From Microvirga puerhi (lineage in GTDB: Bacteria; Pseudomonadota; Alphaproteobacteria; Rhizobiales; Beijerinckiaceae), in assembly GCF_020089865.1 (NCBI RefSeq), contig NZ_JAIRBM010000004.1, positions 62,001 to 126,000 on the forward strand: a DNA stretch of 64,000 nt, in the 5' to 3' direction. The notes beneath the pieces are model-generated. The model saw only the letters and a program-made list of their open reading frames with translations. It did no database searches and was not told the DNA's origin. Positions within the stretch are counted from its first letter, which is position 1; the number at the start of each line of letters is the position of its first letter. Position numbers and translations under genes: made by a program. Shown piece by piece: positions 28,266-37,744 of the stretch.

Positions 28266-29340
28266 GATCGGGACGCTCATGAAAGCTGCCCCAGGGTCGC
28301 AGGACGAGGAACGGCTCGAGGTCCTGGCCGCCCTGGTCGCCGCCTTCGAAGCCCGGCAGGGCAACGCGGTGCCTGCGGATCCTATCGACCTCCTCCATCT
28401 TGCCATGCGGGCGCAGAACAAGAGCCAGAAGGATGTGGCGGACGCTCTGGGTTCGCGGTCGCGCGCCTCGGAGGTTCTGAGTCGAAAGCGTCGGCTGTCT
28501 GCCGATATGATCGAGAAGCTTTCGCGGGCCTTCGCAATACCTGCGAACCTTCTGGCAGTTCCCTATGAGGCCGCGACCGGACGATTGCGGCGTCTCCTCG
28601 TGACGGGTACCACCACCGCTGTCGCGTTCATCTTTGCAGGAGGGCTCGGGATCGGCGCTCTTTTCTGGTCCTATGGGCGGGATCTTCCCGATGCCGCAGC
28701 GCTCGCGGGTTATCGTCCGCCGGAGACGGTGCGACGCGACATCTCCGGGCAGCCGATCATCCGCCGAAACTTCGTGCCGCTCGAGGCCATCCCGCCTCAC
28801 GTGGTCAAGGCCTTCCTGGCGGCCGAGGATCAGGATTTCTACGATCATGGCGGCGTCAGCACCCGCGCGGTCCTGCGGGCGGCTTTGCATAACCTCATTA
28901 CCTTCGGCGCCGATCCCGCAGGAGGCAGCACCATCAGCCAGCAGGTTGCGAAGAACGTGCTCCTGCCCGGACAGCCTCGGTCCCTGGAGCGCAAGGTGAA
29001 GGAAATCATCCTGGCCCGGCGGATCGAGCGGAGCCTGACGAAGGGTCAGATATCCGAGATCTATCTCAATCAGATCTATTTCGGCGGGAACGCCTATGGC
29101 ATCGCGGCGGCAGCCAAGTCCTACTTCGGCAAGCCGGTCGCGGATCTGACTCTCGCGGAAGCGGCCTATCTGGCGGCGCTTCCAAAGGCTCCCAATACCT
29201 ATCGGCTCGATTTGGCGGAAAACCGTGAACGGGCGAAGGACCGGCGCGACTGGGTGCTCGCCCGCATGGCGGATGACGGACTGATCACAACCTCGGCGGC
29301 GTATCTGGCGGCAGAAGAGCCGCTGGTCGCTACGAATTGA
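28207..29340 (+). CDS. Fusion of a HigA-type antitoxin (XRE HTH), a membrane helix and a GT51 peptidoglycan glycosyltransferase
   Basis: This 377-residue protein has three parts. Residues 1-118 read as a HigA antitoxin: IRTQADYEQALHEIGTLM, the DPIDLLHLAMRAQNKSQKDV lead-in and an HTH with GSRSRASEVLSRKRRL. A hydrophobic helix lies at about 130-155. Residues about 170-365 are a complete family 51 transglycosylase: AAEDQDFYDHGGVS (catalytic Glu about 207), GGSTISQQVAKN, ERKVKEIILARRIE and SEIYLNQIYFGGNAYGIA (second Glu about 284). GT51 enzymes polymerise lipid II in the periplasm. With N-in topology the HTH stays cytoplasmic, so one protein could link DNA binding to the cell wall. ATG 28207 has AAGGAG at 9-base spacing. 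Confidence 0.9.
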   Translation: MSVSVRPIRTQADYEQALHEIGTLMKAAPGSQDEERLEVLAALVAAFEARQGNAVPADPIDLLHLAMRAQNKSQKDVADALGSRSRASEVLSRKRRLSADMIEKLSRAFAIPANLLAVPYEAATGRLRRLLVTGTTTAVAFIFAGGLGIGALFWSYGRDLPDAAALAGYRPPETVRRDISGQPIIRRNFVPLEAIPPHVVKAFLAAEDQDFYDHGGVSTRAVLRAALHNLITFGADPAGGSTISQQVAKNVLLPGQPRSLERKVKEIILARRIERSLTKGQISEIYLNQIYFGGNAYGIAAAAKSYFGKPVADLTLAEAAYLAALPKAPNTYRLDLAENRERAKDRRDWVLARMADDGLITTSAAYLAAEEPLVATN

Positions 29341-29416
29341 GGGGCAGAAAACGGATTGATCGCGATATTGTCTGGTCCATGATGGATCGAACAGCCGCCG
29401 GACAGGAGCAACGATC

Positions 29417-29965
29417 ATGACGGCATATGCCTTCACGCTCTTTGACACGCCGATCGGCACTTGCGGGCTTGCCTGGAGAGAGCGCGGGATCGTCAGCCTA
29501 CAATTGCCGGAAGTGGAACCGTCCCGGACTCGAAGCCGCCTCGCCAGTCGTTTCCCGAACGCGAAGGAAATCGAGCCACCGGAGATGATCCGGACGGTCA
29601 TCGCGGACATCGTCGCCCTTCTTCAGGGCGAGCGCCGCGATCTCACCGCCGCCGTTCTCGACATGGAGGGCGTGCCCGAACAGCATCGCCGTGTCTACGA
29701 GGTCGCCCGCACGATTCCGCCCGGCCGGGTCCTGACCTATGGGGAGATCGCGTCCCGGCTCGGAATCGACGATCCGCGGCAGATCGGCCAGGCGCTCGGG
29801 CGCAATCCTTTCGCGATCATCGTGCCCTGCCACCGGGTCGTCGGGGCTGACGGCAAGCTCGGGGGTTTTTCGGCGGGCGGCGGCACAATGACGAAGCGCC
29901 GTATCCTTGAGATCGAAGGCGCCCGGCGCGACGACACGCCAACGCTGTTCGATTGGGCCTCGTAA
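29417..29965 (+). CDS. ogt: Methylated-DNA--protein-cysteine methyltransferase (O6-alkylguanine repair)
   Basis: This 182-residue suicide repair protein transfers the alkyl group from O6-alkylguanine in DNA to its own cysteine. The active site NPFAIIVPCHRVVGADGKLG lies at about residues 134-153 with the acceptor Cys in PCHRV. The preceding PPGRVLTYGEIASRLG is the DNA-binding HTH with the arginine-finger region. A degenerate N-terminal domain precedes it (about 1-85). AGGAG (29404-29408) supports the ATG at 29417. It follows the HigA-GT51 gene by 76 bases and is followed 49 bases later by a uracil-DNA glycosylase gene, so two DNA repair genes are side by side. Confidence 0.94.
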   Translation: MTAYAFTLFDTPIGTCGLAWRERGIVSLQLPEVEPSRTRSRLASRFPNAKEIEPPEMIRTVIADIVALLQGERRDLTAAVLDMEGVPEQHRRVYEVARTIPPGRVLTYGEIASRLGIDDPRQIGQALGRNPFAIIVPCHRVVGADGKLGGFSAGGGTMTKRRILEIEGARRDDTPTLFDWAS

Positions 29966-30014
29966 CACGCGTCGCCGAGTTGTCCACAGCTGTCGGGACG
30001 ACTAAATAGAGTGC

Positions 30015-30854
30015 ATGTCCGACACGCCCCCCGATCGCGAGGCCCTGCAGGCGCTCCTCGACTTCCATGTCGAAGCGGGGGTGGATCTTGCCCTCGACGA
30101 GGCCCCGCACGACCGTTTCGCAGAGCCGGCTCCGCAAAGACCGTCTGAGCGGCCGGCATTGGAGCCCCGGGCGGAATCTCCTCGCCAAGCCCCGGTTCCG
30201 GCAACGCCTGCGCGAGCCTTGCCCATGGCCGCTGCAGGCACACCGGAGGATGCGGCGCATCTCGCCCGCGAACTGGCACATGGCGCCAAGTCGCTGGAGG
30301 AATTGGAAGGGCTGCTTGCGCGCTTCGAAGGCTGCGCGCTCAAGTTCAGCGCCAAGAACCTCGCGTTCTCGGATGGCAATCCGGAAGGGCGCGTGATGCT
30401 CGTCGGAGAGGCTCCGGGCGCGGACGAGGACCGGATCGGCAAGCCGTTCATGGGCCGCTCCGGCCAGCTGCTCGATCGCATGCTCGCCGCCGTCGGCCTT
30501 GATCGCACCCAGGTCTATGTCGCGAACATCGTGCCGTGGCGGCCGCCGGGCAACCGCACGCCGACGCCGCAGGAAGTAGCGATCTGCAAACCGTTCATCG
30601 CCCGGCAGATCGAACTGGCCAGCCCCGAATTCCTGATCTGCCTCGGCGGGCCCGCCGCCCAGAACCTCCTCGACATCAAGGACGGAATCCTGCGGACCCG
30701 CGGACGCTGGTTCACCTACAAGACCGGGGACGGCCGAGAGATCCGGACGTTGCCGACGCTGCATCCGGCCTATCTCCTGCGTCAGCCGCTACAGAAGCGG
30801 CTCGGCTGGCGGGATTTCCAGGCCCTGCGGCGGGCCCTCGACGGAAAGGAATAG
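30015..30854 (+). CDS. Uracil-DNA glycosylase, family 4-like
   Basis: This 279-residue base-excision repair enzyme removes uracil from DNA. The first 80 residues are Ala/Pro-rich and poorly conserved. The catalytic domain follows, with motif 1 [20 protein letters not shown] (GEAPG with downstream acidic residue), the conserved [20 protein letters not shown] block, and motif 2 [13 protein letters not shown]. Family 4/5 enzymes carry a 4Fe-4S cluster. Cysteines at FEGCALK, AICKPF and LICLGG could supply ligands, although the canonical CxxC near the start is not intact. ATG 30015 is chosen for continuity; there is no strong Shine-Dalgarno. Confidence 0.9.
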   Translation: MSDTPPDREALQALLDFHVEAGVDLALDEAPHDRFAEPAPQRPSERPALEPRAESPRQAPVPATPARALPMAAAGTPEDAAHLARELAHGAKSLEELEGLLARFEGCALKFSAKNLAFSDGNPEGRVMLVGEAPGADEDRIGKPFMGRSGQLLDRMLAAVGLDRTQVYVANIVPWRPPGNRTPTPQEVAICKPFIARQIELASPEFLICLGGPAAQNLLDIKDGILRTRGRWFTYKTGDGREIRTLPTLHPAYLLRQPLQKRLGWRDFQALRRALDGKE

Positions 30855-30942
30855 GACGGGTCTTCCCGCGATTGCGGGAACCTGTCACTACGCTCCAGCT
30901 TTAACGCTCGAACGAGGCGCTCAGAGCCTCCTGAGGTGGACC

Positions 30943-31803
30943 ATGCGCTGGGAAGATTTTCGAACCTCATCGAATGTGGAAGACCGTCGCGGCATTCCGG
31001 GCGGTGCGGGTGGCCTCGGTCTCGGCACCATCGTGGTGCTCGGCCTGATCGGCTGGGCCCTCGGCATCGATCCGCGGATCCTGATCAGCGGCGCCGAGAT
31101 GATGTCCGGCGGCGACTCGGGTTATCAGCAGCAGCAGGGGCGCCAGGGCACCCCGCAGGACGAAATGGGGCGCTTCGCCTCTGCCATTCTCGGCAATACG
31201 GAAGACGTGTGGACGGCGGTTCTGCCGCAGCAGGCGAACCGGCAATACAAACCTCCGAAACTGGTGCTATTCTCGGGCGCGACGCGCTCGGGCTGCGGCG
31301 CGGCGCAATCAGCCATGGGGCCGTTCTACTGCCCGCTCGATCAGACGGTCTATCTCGACCTATCATTCTTCCAGGAAATGCAGCAGCGATTCCGTGCCGG
31401 CGGTGATTTCGCCTATGCCTACGTGATCGCCCACGAAGTCGGCCACCATGTGGAGAACCAGCTCGATATCCTGCCACGCGTCCAGGCGCGACAGCAGGAG
31501 GTCGGCGCAACGGAACGCAACCAGCTCTCGGTGCGCGTGGAATTGATGGCGGACTGTCTCGCCGGCGTCTGGGCGCACCATTCCAACGAGCGTTGGAATT
31601 CGCTGGAGCAAGGCGACATCGAGAAGGCCATCAATGCGGCGCAGGCTATCGGCGACGACCGCCTGCAGCAGCAGAGCCAGGGCCGCGTCGTGCCGGATTC
31701 CTTCACCCACGGCTCTTCTGAACAGCGGGTCCGCTGGCTGACGACGGGCCTCAAGACCGGCCAGATCCAAGCGTGCGATACGTTCCGGGCGAGCCGGTTG
31801 TAG
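30943..31803 (+). CDS. Neutral zinc metallopeptidase (YpfJ/KPN_02809 family)
   Basis: This 286-residue protein starts MRWEDFRTSSNVEDRRG, the usual opening of this family, and has one N-terminal membrane helix at about residues 23-48 (GTIVVLGLIGWALGI). The zinc site HEVGHHVENQ is at about residues 165-174, with a further downstream acidic region MADCLAGVWAHH. It is predicted to be membrane-anchored with the peptidase domain in the periplasm. The biological substrate is unknown. GAGGTGG precedes the ATG at 30943. It converges with the small membrane protein gene ending at 31808, only 4 bases away. Confidence 0.92.
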   Translation: MRWEDFRTSSNVEDRRGIPGGAGGLGLGTIVVLGLIGWALGIDPRILISGAEMMSGGDSGYQQQQGRQGTPQDEMGRFASAILGNTEDVWTAVLPQQANRQYKPPKLVLFSGATRSGCGAAQSAMGPFYCPLDQTVYLDLSFFQEMQQRFRAGGDFAYAYVIAHEVGHHVENQLDILPRVQARQQEVGATERNQLSVRVELMADCLAGVWAHHSNERWNSLEQGDIEKAINAAQAIGDDRLQQQSQGRVVPDSFTHGSSEQRVRWLTTGLKTGQIQACDTFRASRL

Positions 31804-31807
31804 ATTA

Positions 31808-32200
31808 TCATTTCACACTATAGCTGCCACGAATTGCAACTATTCGGCCCTGTGTGTCCGCTTGCCAGAAGATTGAAACCTTCTGCGCGAAGAGCAAGGA
31901 CTGCTTCCGTCTGAAAGTGACGCGCTTCTCTATCCCTTTTTGAAAAGTCTTCCCCCATCCTTCTTGGGAAAGCCGCGCAACGAGAGCTGCCTCACTCGAT
32001 CCCGTCGGAAACTCATCATCGAGCCTTCGGTCAAATTCGCGGCGAGCCTCTTTAAGTGTATTGGGAAGGCCAGATGCAAGCGGCGGCAAAGAACCGTGGA
32101 ATCTGTAAAATAGATCGATGCCAATCAAGAAAGAGAGCGCCGCACCCAATAGCAGGACTATTACGACTACCAGCCGAGTAAGGATCTTCAGAATCACCAT
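31808..32200 (-). CDS. Hypothetical single-pass membrane protein
   Basis: This 130-residue protein has one N-terminal transmembrane helix (about residues 7-30, LTRLVVVIVLLLGAALSFLI) followed by a soluble basic domain, probably periplasmic. I recognise no family. Base composition is clearly less GC-rich than in the genes around it, hinting at transfer or relaxed selection. It is convergent with the zinc metallopeptidase gene (4-base gap) and divergent from moaB (about 55-70 bases). Confidence 0.65.
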   Translation of the reverse strand: MVILKILTRLVVVIVLLLGAALSFLIGIDLFYRFHGSLPPLASGLPNTLKEARREFDRRLDDEFPTGSSEAALVARLSQEGWGKTFQKGIEKRVTFRRKQSLLFAQKVSIFWQADTQGRIVAIRGSYSVK

Positions 32201-32269
32201 GGCTCAGTATCATAGCGAAGAAATTCGAATCGAAACGTTATTTCAATCGATCATTTGAAGGGTCTGCCC

Positions 32270-32824
32270 ATGCCCGGCATCGACGACACTCTTCCCTTCG
32301 TGCCTCTCACCATCGCGGTGCTGACCGTCTCTGACACACGTTCGCTGGCGGACGACACGTCGGGGGACACGCTTGCGGAGCGGCTGACGAAAGCGGGACA
32401 TCGGCTCGGTGACCGCGATCTGCTGCCGGACGATGCGGAGGCGATCCGGACAAAGGTGAAGAGCTGGTGCGATGATCCCGCCATCGATGTGATCATCACG
32501 ACCGGCGGCACCGGCTTCACCGGCCGCGACGTGACGCCGGAGACCATCGAACCGCTCTTCGACAAGCGCATGGACGGCTTCTCGGCGCTCTTTCATCGCA
32601 TCAGCTTCGACAAGATCGGTACGTCGACGATCCAGTCGCGCGCCACCGCCGGGCTGATCGGCACGACTTTCGTGTTCGTGCTGCCGGGTTCACCGGGCGC
32701 GTGCAAGGATGCCTGGGACGGCATCCTCTCGACGCAGCTCGATTATCGCTATCGGCCCTGCAACTTCGTCGAGATCATGCCTCGCCTCGACGAGCACCTG
32801 AAACGCGGCAAGCTCCAGACCTGA
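32270..32824 (+). CDS. moaB: Molybdenum cofactor biosynthesis protein B
   Basis: This 184-residue MoaB/MogA-type protein adenylates molybdopterin during cofactor synthesis. Signatures are LTIAVLTVSDTRSLADDTSG at the start, TTGGTGFTGRDVTPE (substrate loop) and the C-terminal VLPGSPGACKDAWDGIL. I prefer the ATG at 32270 (MPGIDDTLPFVP) over 32255 because the extra five residues are not conserved; both remain possible. No other moa/moe genes are nearby, and the next gene is convergent. Confidence 0.93.
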   Translation: MPGIDDTLPFVPLTIAVLTVSDTRSLADDTSGDTLAERLTKAGHRLGDRDLLPDDAEAIRTKVKSWCDDPAIDVIITTGGTGFTGRDVTPETIEPLFDKRMDGFSALFHRISFDKIGTSTIQSRATAGLIGTTFVFVLPGSPGACKDAWDGILSTQLDYRYRPCNFVEIMPRLDEHLKRGKLQT

Positions 32825-32831
32825 ACCCGCT

Positions 32832-33332
32832 CTATCCGAAGACCGGATCGCGCCCGATGGCGGCCGGGAGCCGGATTGGCGCACGAATGCGTGCGCCCTC
32901 CAGAAGAACGCGCCGGTGTATCAGATCGCCCGCCGTCACCTCGCGAGGACGGAGCAGAGCGCGTAGACCATCAAAGACAGTGTGACGCCATCCCGCCTGC
33001 CGCCGCAGGCGGCCGAGCCCGCCGGCAGGACCGCCGAGGCCGACGAAGCGTTCGAGCACCCGGATCCATCCTTCCTGCGGGACATCGCCATCGTCGAGGC
33101 AGAGGAGCCACTCGTGCCGGGCGGCCCGCGCGCCCTCAATCCAGGGACGTCCTTCGCTCACCACCAGAGTTGCACCTGAGGCATCAGCCACCCGATCGAT
33201 GGCTTCATCCTGTATTGCGGCGAGGATGACGGCATCGCCCACCAGCCCAGCGGCGACGGCCGGAACGAGGGCGCTTAAGGTGACGGCAAGGGCCTCGGGC
33301 CCACGCTGGACGCGGATCAGAACGGTAATCAT
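32832..33332 (-). CDS. Glycosyltransferase family 2-like protein
   Basis: This 166-residue protein starts MITVLIRVQRGPEALAVTLS, like the first strand-helix of GT-A glycosyltransferases. It has one possible DxD-like segment, LLCLDDGDVPQEGW (about residues 71-84), where family 2 enzymes bind the sugar-nucleotide metal. It is short for the family, so it may be a reduced or non-catalytic member. The ATG at 33332 fits the fold; the upstream extension to 33386 does not. It lies 7 bases from the convergent moaB stop and is divergent from the radical-SAM gene, sharing the region with the LexA-type boxes. Confidence 0.68.
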   Translation of the reverse strand: MITVLIRVQRGPEALAVTLSALVPAVAAGLVGDAVILAAIQDEAIDRVADASGATLVVSEGRPWIEGARAARHEWLLCLDDGDVPQEGWIRVLERFVGLGGPAGGLGRLRRQAGWRHTVFDGLRALLRPREVTAGDLIHRRVLLEGARIRAPIRLPAAIGRDPVFG

Positions 33333-33453
33333 GGCGACAGCATAACGTTTTCCGAGGGCAACGTCGCCTGCTTGATGACAGGGCATCTTGGTGCCGAATC
33401 AAGGAAATGCCTCAGCAAGACCACGTCTATTACCCCGAAGAAGACTTGATTTC

Positions 33454-33486
33454 GTTCCATTTTTGTTCTCTGTTCATGGAGTGTTC
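33454..33486 (+). promoter_or_regulatory. Two overlapping LexA-type boxes (GTTC-N7-GTTC twice)
   Basis: GTTC occurs at 33454, 33465, 33472 and 33483. Pairs 33454/33465 and 33472/33483 each have exactly 7 bases between them, the alphaproteobacterial LexA direct-repeat motif. The first, GTTCCATTTTTGTTC, also has the typical T-rich spacer. The boxes end 27 bases before the radical-SAM start codon (33514), where LexA would block transcription. Confidence 0.72.
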
Positions 33487-33513
33487 TCCTCGCCGGATTC
33501 GTCAGAGGCCCGC

Positions 33514-34695
33514 ATGTCCATCCGCTTCCGGGAAATGCCCCGAGATCCTGTCCTGTCCCGCCCCACGACCCGCTCGCCCATCGAAGCGGCGGAAGCGGCG
33601 CGCCGCCGGATGGATGATCCAGCGTATCGAGTGGATACCGATAGGCGGCGCGGCCGTGGCTCGTCCGCGAATCCGACCGGGCGCTACGAGCCGGCGATGC
33701 GCGAGAGCTTCGACGACGGCTGGGACATCGAGGATGAGCTTCCGCCGCTCCCGACCGAGGTGATCATCGAGAAGCCGCGCACGATCATCACCCGTAACGA
33801 TTCGCCCGATATCGGCTACGACCGCTCGATCAATCCTTATCGCGGCTGCGAGCACGGCTGTTCCTATTGTTTCGCGCGTCCGACCCATGCCTTTCAGGGC
33901 CTGTCCTCAGGTCTCGATTTCGAAACCAAGATCTTCGCCAAGCCCAATGCGGCCGATCTTTTGGAAAAGGAGCTGCGCGCTTCGAACTACGAGCCGAAGG
34001 TGATCGCGCTTGGCTCGAACACGGATCCTTATCAGCCGGTGGAGCGGCGGTTCCGCATCACCCGCGGGATCCTGGAGGTGCTGGACCGGGCGAATCACCC
34101 GGTCGGCATCGTGACGAAATCTGCGCTCGTCACCCGCGACATCGATATCTTGAGCCGCATGGCCGACCGTCAGCTCGCCAAGGTGGCGATTTCCATCACC
34201 ACCCTCGATCCGAAGCTCGCGCGCCGCATGGAGCCTCGCGCCGCCTCGCCCGCCAAGCGCCTGGAGACGGTGCGCAAGCTCGCGGAGGCCGGAATTCCCG
34301 TAACGGTACTGGTCGCGCCGATCATCCCCGCCATCAATGATCACGAGATCGAGGATATCCTGAAGGCGGCTCACGCGGCCGGCGCCCAGGATGCGGGCTA
34401 TGTGCTCCTGCGGCTGCCGCACGACCTGAAGGACCTGATGCGCGACTGGCTCGTGGAGCATTATCCCGACAAGCTGAACCACGTCTTCTCGCTGCTGCAG
34501 GAAGCGCGGGGCGGCAAGGATTACGATGCGCAATGGGGCGTGCGCCAGACCGGCGTCGGCCCCTATGCCTGGATGATCGGCCGCCGCTTCGAGACCGCAG
34601 CCGAGCGCCTCGGCCTCAACAAGCGCTCCTGGAAGCTGCGCACGGACCTGTTCGCGCCTCCCGCGAAGGAGACAGGGCAGCTGTCGCTGTTCTAG
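33514..34695 (+). CDS. PA0069-family radical SAM protein (photoproduct-lyase-like)
   Basis: This 393-residue protein carries the radical SAM cluster motif in [20 protein letters not shown] (Cys-x3-Cys-x2-Cys, about residues 110-129). A TIM-barrel body follows with [20 protein letters not shown] and [15 protein letters not shown]. The PA0069 group is related to spore photoproduct lyase, which reverses UV damage, but its own reaction is unproven. The ATG at 33514 follows a tandem LexA-type site, so an SOS-induced DNA repair role is likely (inference). The open frame upstream to 33388 covers that site and is not coding. It is followed by rnhB. Confidence 0.9.
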   Translation: MSIRFREMPRDPVLSRPTTRSPIEAAEAARRRMDDPAYRVDTDRRRGRGSSANPTGRYEPAMRESFDDGWDIEDELPPLPTEVIIEKPRTIITRNDSPDIGYDRSINPYRGCEHGCSYCFARPTHAFQGLSSGLDFETKIFAKPNAADLLEKELRASNYEPKVIALGSNTDPYQPVERRFRITRGILEVLDRANHPVGIVTKSALVTRDIDILSRMADRQLAKVAISITTLDPKLARRMEPRAASPAKRLETVRKLAEAGIPVTVLVAPIIPAINDHEIEDILKAAHAAGAQDAGYVLLRLPHDLKDLMRDWLVEHYPDKLNHVFSLLQEARGGKDYDAQWGVRQTGVGPYAWMIGRRFETAAERLGLNKRSWKLRTDLFAPPAKETGQLSLF

Positions 34696-34756
34696 CGGCG
34701 CTCCGGGGACGGTGCGTGCTTTTCGCATCTGGAGGCAGGCGACGTTTCCCGCTTTG

Positions 34757-35407
34757 ATGCGGATCATGACCGCAGCGATTCGCTTGCCCCAGAAAAAGGA
34801 TATCGGCCTCAAGCGCGAGCGTGCTCTGCGCCGGACGGGCTTCCGCTGCATTGCGGGCCTCGACGAGGTCGGGCGTGGACCGCTCGCAGGGCCCGTGGTC
34901 GCGGCTGCAGTCGTGCTCGATCTCAAGAACGTGCCGGAGGGGCTCGCCGACTCAAAGGCTCTTACGGCCCAGAGGCGCGAAGCCCTGTTTCCGGAGATCA
35001 TGGCGCGCGCTCGCGTCGGCATCGCGACGATTTCGCACGCAGAAATCGACAGCATCAACATCCGTCAGGCGTCGCTCCTCGCCATGTGCCGGGCGCTCGC
35101 CGCCCTCCCCTGCATGCCCGACATGGCCCTGGTCGACGGCAACGATCCGCCGAATCTGCCCTGTCCGGTGGAAGCCGTGATCAAGGGCGATTCGCTGATC
35201 GCTTCGATCGCCGCCGCCTCGATCGTCGCGAAAGTGGTGCGGGATCGCCTGATGGCGCAACTCGGAATCCATTACCCGGCCTACGGATTCGCCACGAATG
35301 CGGGCTACAGCACCAAAGGGCATCTTTCCGTGCTGGCGAGCGAGGGGCCCTGCCCGTTCCATCGCATGAGCTTTTCACCGCTTCGCCGGGATGAGTTCGA
35401 CCTGTGA
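34757..35407 (+). CDS. rnhB: Ribonuclease HII
   Basis: This 216-residue endonuclease cuts RNA in RNA-DNA hybrids and starts removal of misincorporated ribonucleotides. The active site begins with [20 protein letters not shown] (DE catalytic pair, about residues 33-34) and includes the third acidic residue in ALVDGNDPP and the fourth near [12 protein letters not shown]. The C-terminal YAGxxTKGH-like block appears as [14 protein letters not shown]. Start candidates are ATG 34757 and 34766; the frame to 34712 lacks conservation. It follows the radical-SAM gene by 61 bases on the same strand. Confidence 0.95.
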   Translation: MRIMTAAIRLPQKKDIGLKRERALRRTGFRCIAGLDEVGRGPLAGPVVAAAVVLDLKNVPEGLADSKALTAQRREALFPEIMARARVGIATISHAEIDSINIRQASLLAMCRALAALPCMPDMALVDGNDPPNLPCPVEAVIKGDSLIASIAAASIVAKVVRDRLMAQLGIHYPAYGFATNAGYSTKGHLSVLASEGPCPFHRMSFSPLRRDEFDL

Positions 35408-35414
35408 TCGGTCG

Positions 35415-35428
35415 TTAACGACAATTAA
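35415..35428 (+). promoter_or_regulatory. CtrA-like site TTAA-N6-TTAA upstream of ccrM
   Basis: TTAACGACAATTAA, followed by C, has two TTAA half-sites with a 6-base gap; the canonical CtrA box has 7. It lies about 140 bases before the ccrM start. In Caulobacter and related bacteria CtrA controls ccrM, so position supports function, but the spacing is off by one. Confidence 0.4.
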
Positions 35429-35560
35429 CCTAAAAACCCAATGTTTCCAATGGGTAGGCAGATTTTGCCGACCCAAAATAGGACGACTTTTTTCGGATTT
35501 GGAAACTTCGTCTTTACCCTAACGCCGCATGATCCGGACTGTCAGTTGCGTAAACGGTGA

Positions 35561-36760
<1,200 letters not shown>

Positions 36761-36785
36761 CCGGCATCTCTTTGCACAAGTCATG

Positions 36786-36820
36786 ATCCCTCGGTACGAC
36801 ACGACGTCCGAGGGATTTTT
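36786..36820 (+). terminator. Intrinsic terminator after ccrM
   Basis: The stem ATCCCTCGG / CCGAGGGAT with a 13-base loop is followed by T4-5, 25 bases after the ccrM stop and 19 bases before the next start codon. The phosphoesterase gene therefore needs its own promoter or is reached by read-through. Confidence 0.82.
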
Positions 36821-36838
36821 GATTCGAGGAGTTGAGCG

Positions 36839-37588
36839 ATGAAGATCGCCGTCCTGTCCGATATTCACGGCAATGTCCTGGCGCTCGACGCCGTGCTCGC
36901 CGATCTCGATCGACGCAAACCCGACCGCATCGTCAATCTCGGCGACTGCGTCTCTGGCCCTCTTTGGCCGAAGGAAACCATGGACCGGCTTCATCGCATC
37001 GAGGCCATCACGATCCGCGGCAATCATGAGCGCCAACTCGCGACTCTTGGGCCAGACGACATGGGTCCATCGGACCGTTTCGCCCATGACGATCTCGATG
37101 CGGCGCAGATCAAATGGCTGGGCGATCTGCCGGAAACGGCCTGGGTCGTGCCGGGCGTTCTCGCAAGCCACGGCACGCCGCACGACGACAACACTTTCCT
37201 GATCGATGCGATCGAGAACGGCCGTCTCGTCCGCGGGCCGACACCTTCCATCGAGAAGAATCTCGGCGACATCTCTGCTCAGGCGGTGCTGTGCGGACAT
37301 AGCCATCGTACGGATCTGGTGCGGCTGCCGAACGGCACGCTCGTGCTCAATCCGGGCAGCGTCGGCTGTCCCGCCGTCGATGTCTCGGCCGATCCGCCCG
37401 TCGTGTCGGAAGCCGGCACGCCTCACGCGCGCTATGCGCTGCTTCACGTCGGAGCCGACGGCACCTTCGACGTCGATCTGATCACGATCTCCTACGCTTT
37501 CGAGGAAGCAGCCGCCCGTGCCGAGGCCAATGGACGTCCCGATTGGGCTCATGGCCTGAGAACGGGCCACCTGCCGCGGCGCAGCTAG
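36839..37588 (+). CDS. Metallophosphoesterase (YfcE-like)
   Basis: This 249-residue calcineurin-like phosphoesterase has the metal-binding motifs in order: KIAVLSDIHGNVLALDAVL (D-x-H-G), IVNLGDCVSG (GDxxxxG), TIRGNHERQLA (GNH), VLASHGTPHD (H) and LCGHSHRTDLVRL (GHxH). Substrate is unknown; relatives hydrolyse phosphodiesters or cyclic nucleotides. GAGGAG lies at suitable spacing before the ATG at 36839. It directly follows the ccrM terminator and is followed by a LysR gene 156 bases later. Confidence 0.9.
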   Translation: MKIAVLSDIHGNVLALDAVLADLDRRKPDRIVNLGDCVSGPLWPKETMDRLHRIEAITIRGNHERQLATLGPDDMGPSDRFAHDDLDAAQIKWLGDLPETAWVVPGVLASHGTPHDDNTFLIDAIENGRLVRGPTPSIEKNLGDISAQAVLCGHSHRTDLVRLPNGTLVLNPGSVGCPAVDVSADPPVVSEAGTPHARYALLHVGADGTFDVDLITISYAFEEAAARAEANGRPDWAHGLRTGHLPRRS

Positions 37589-37744
37589 GACAGGCCAGCG
37601 CTTTAGCACCCCATGGATGAATAGCGCTCCCCTGGAACCGGCGGGCTGTGTTTCCGGAAGATTCACATGATGGTTGCCGCGTGAAAGCTCAACCGGACCT
37701 GTGCCCCCTATGCGCGACCGCCTGATCGGTTTTAACCTCATTTC

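Noticed and set aside
29980..29988. TTGTCCACA resembling a DnaA box
   Set aside because: It is a single box with one mismatch and has no AT-rich unwinding element or neighbouring boxes, so it is not evidence for an origin.
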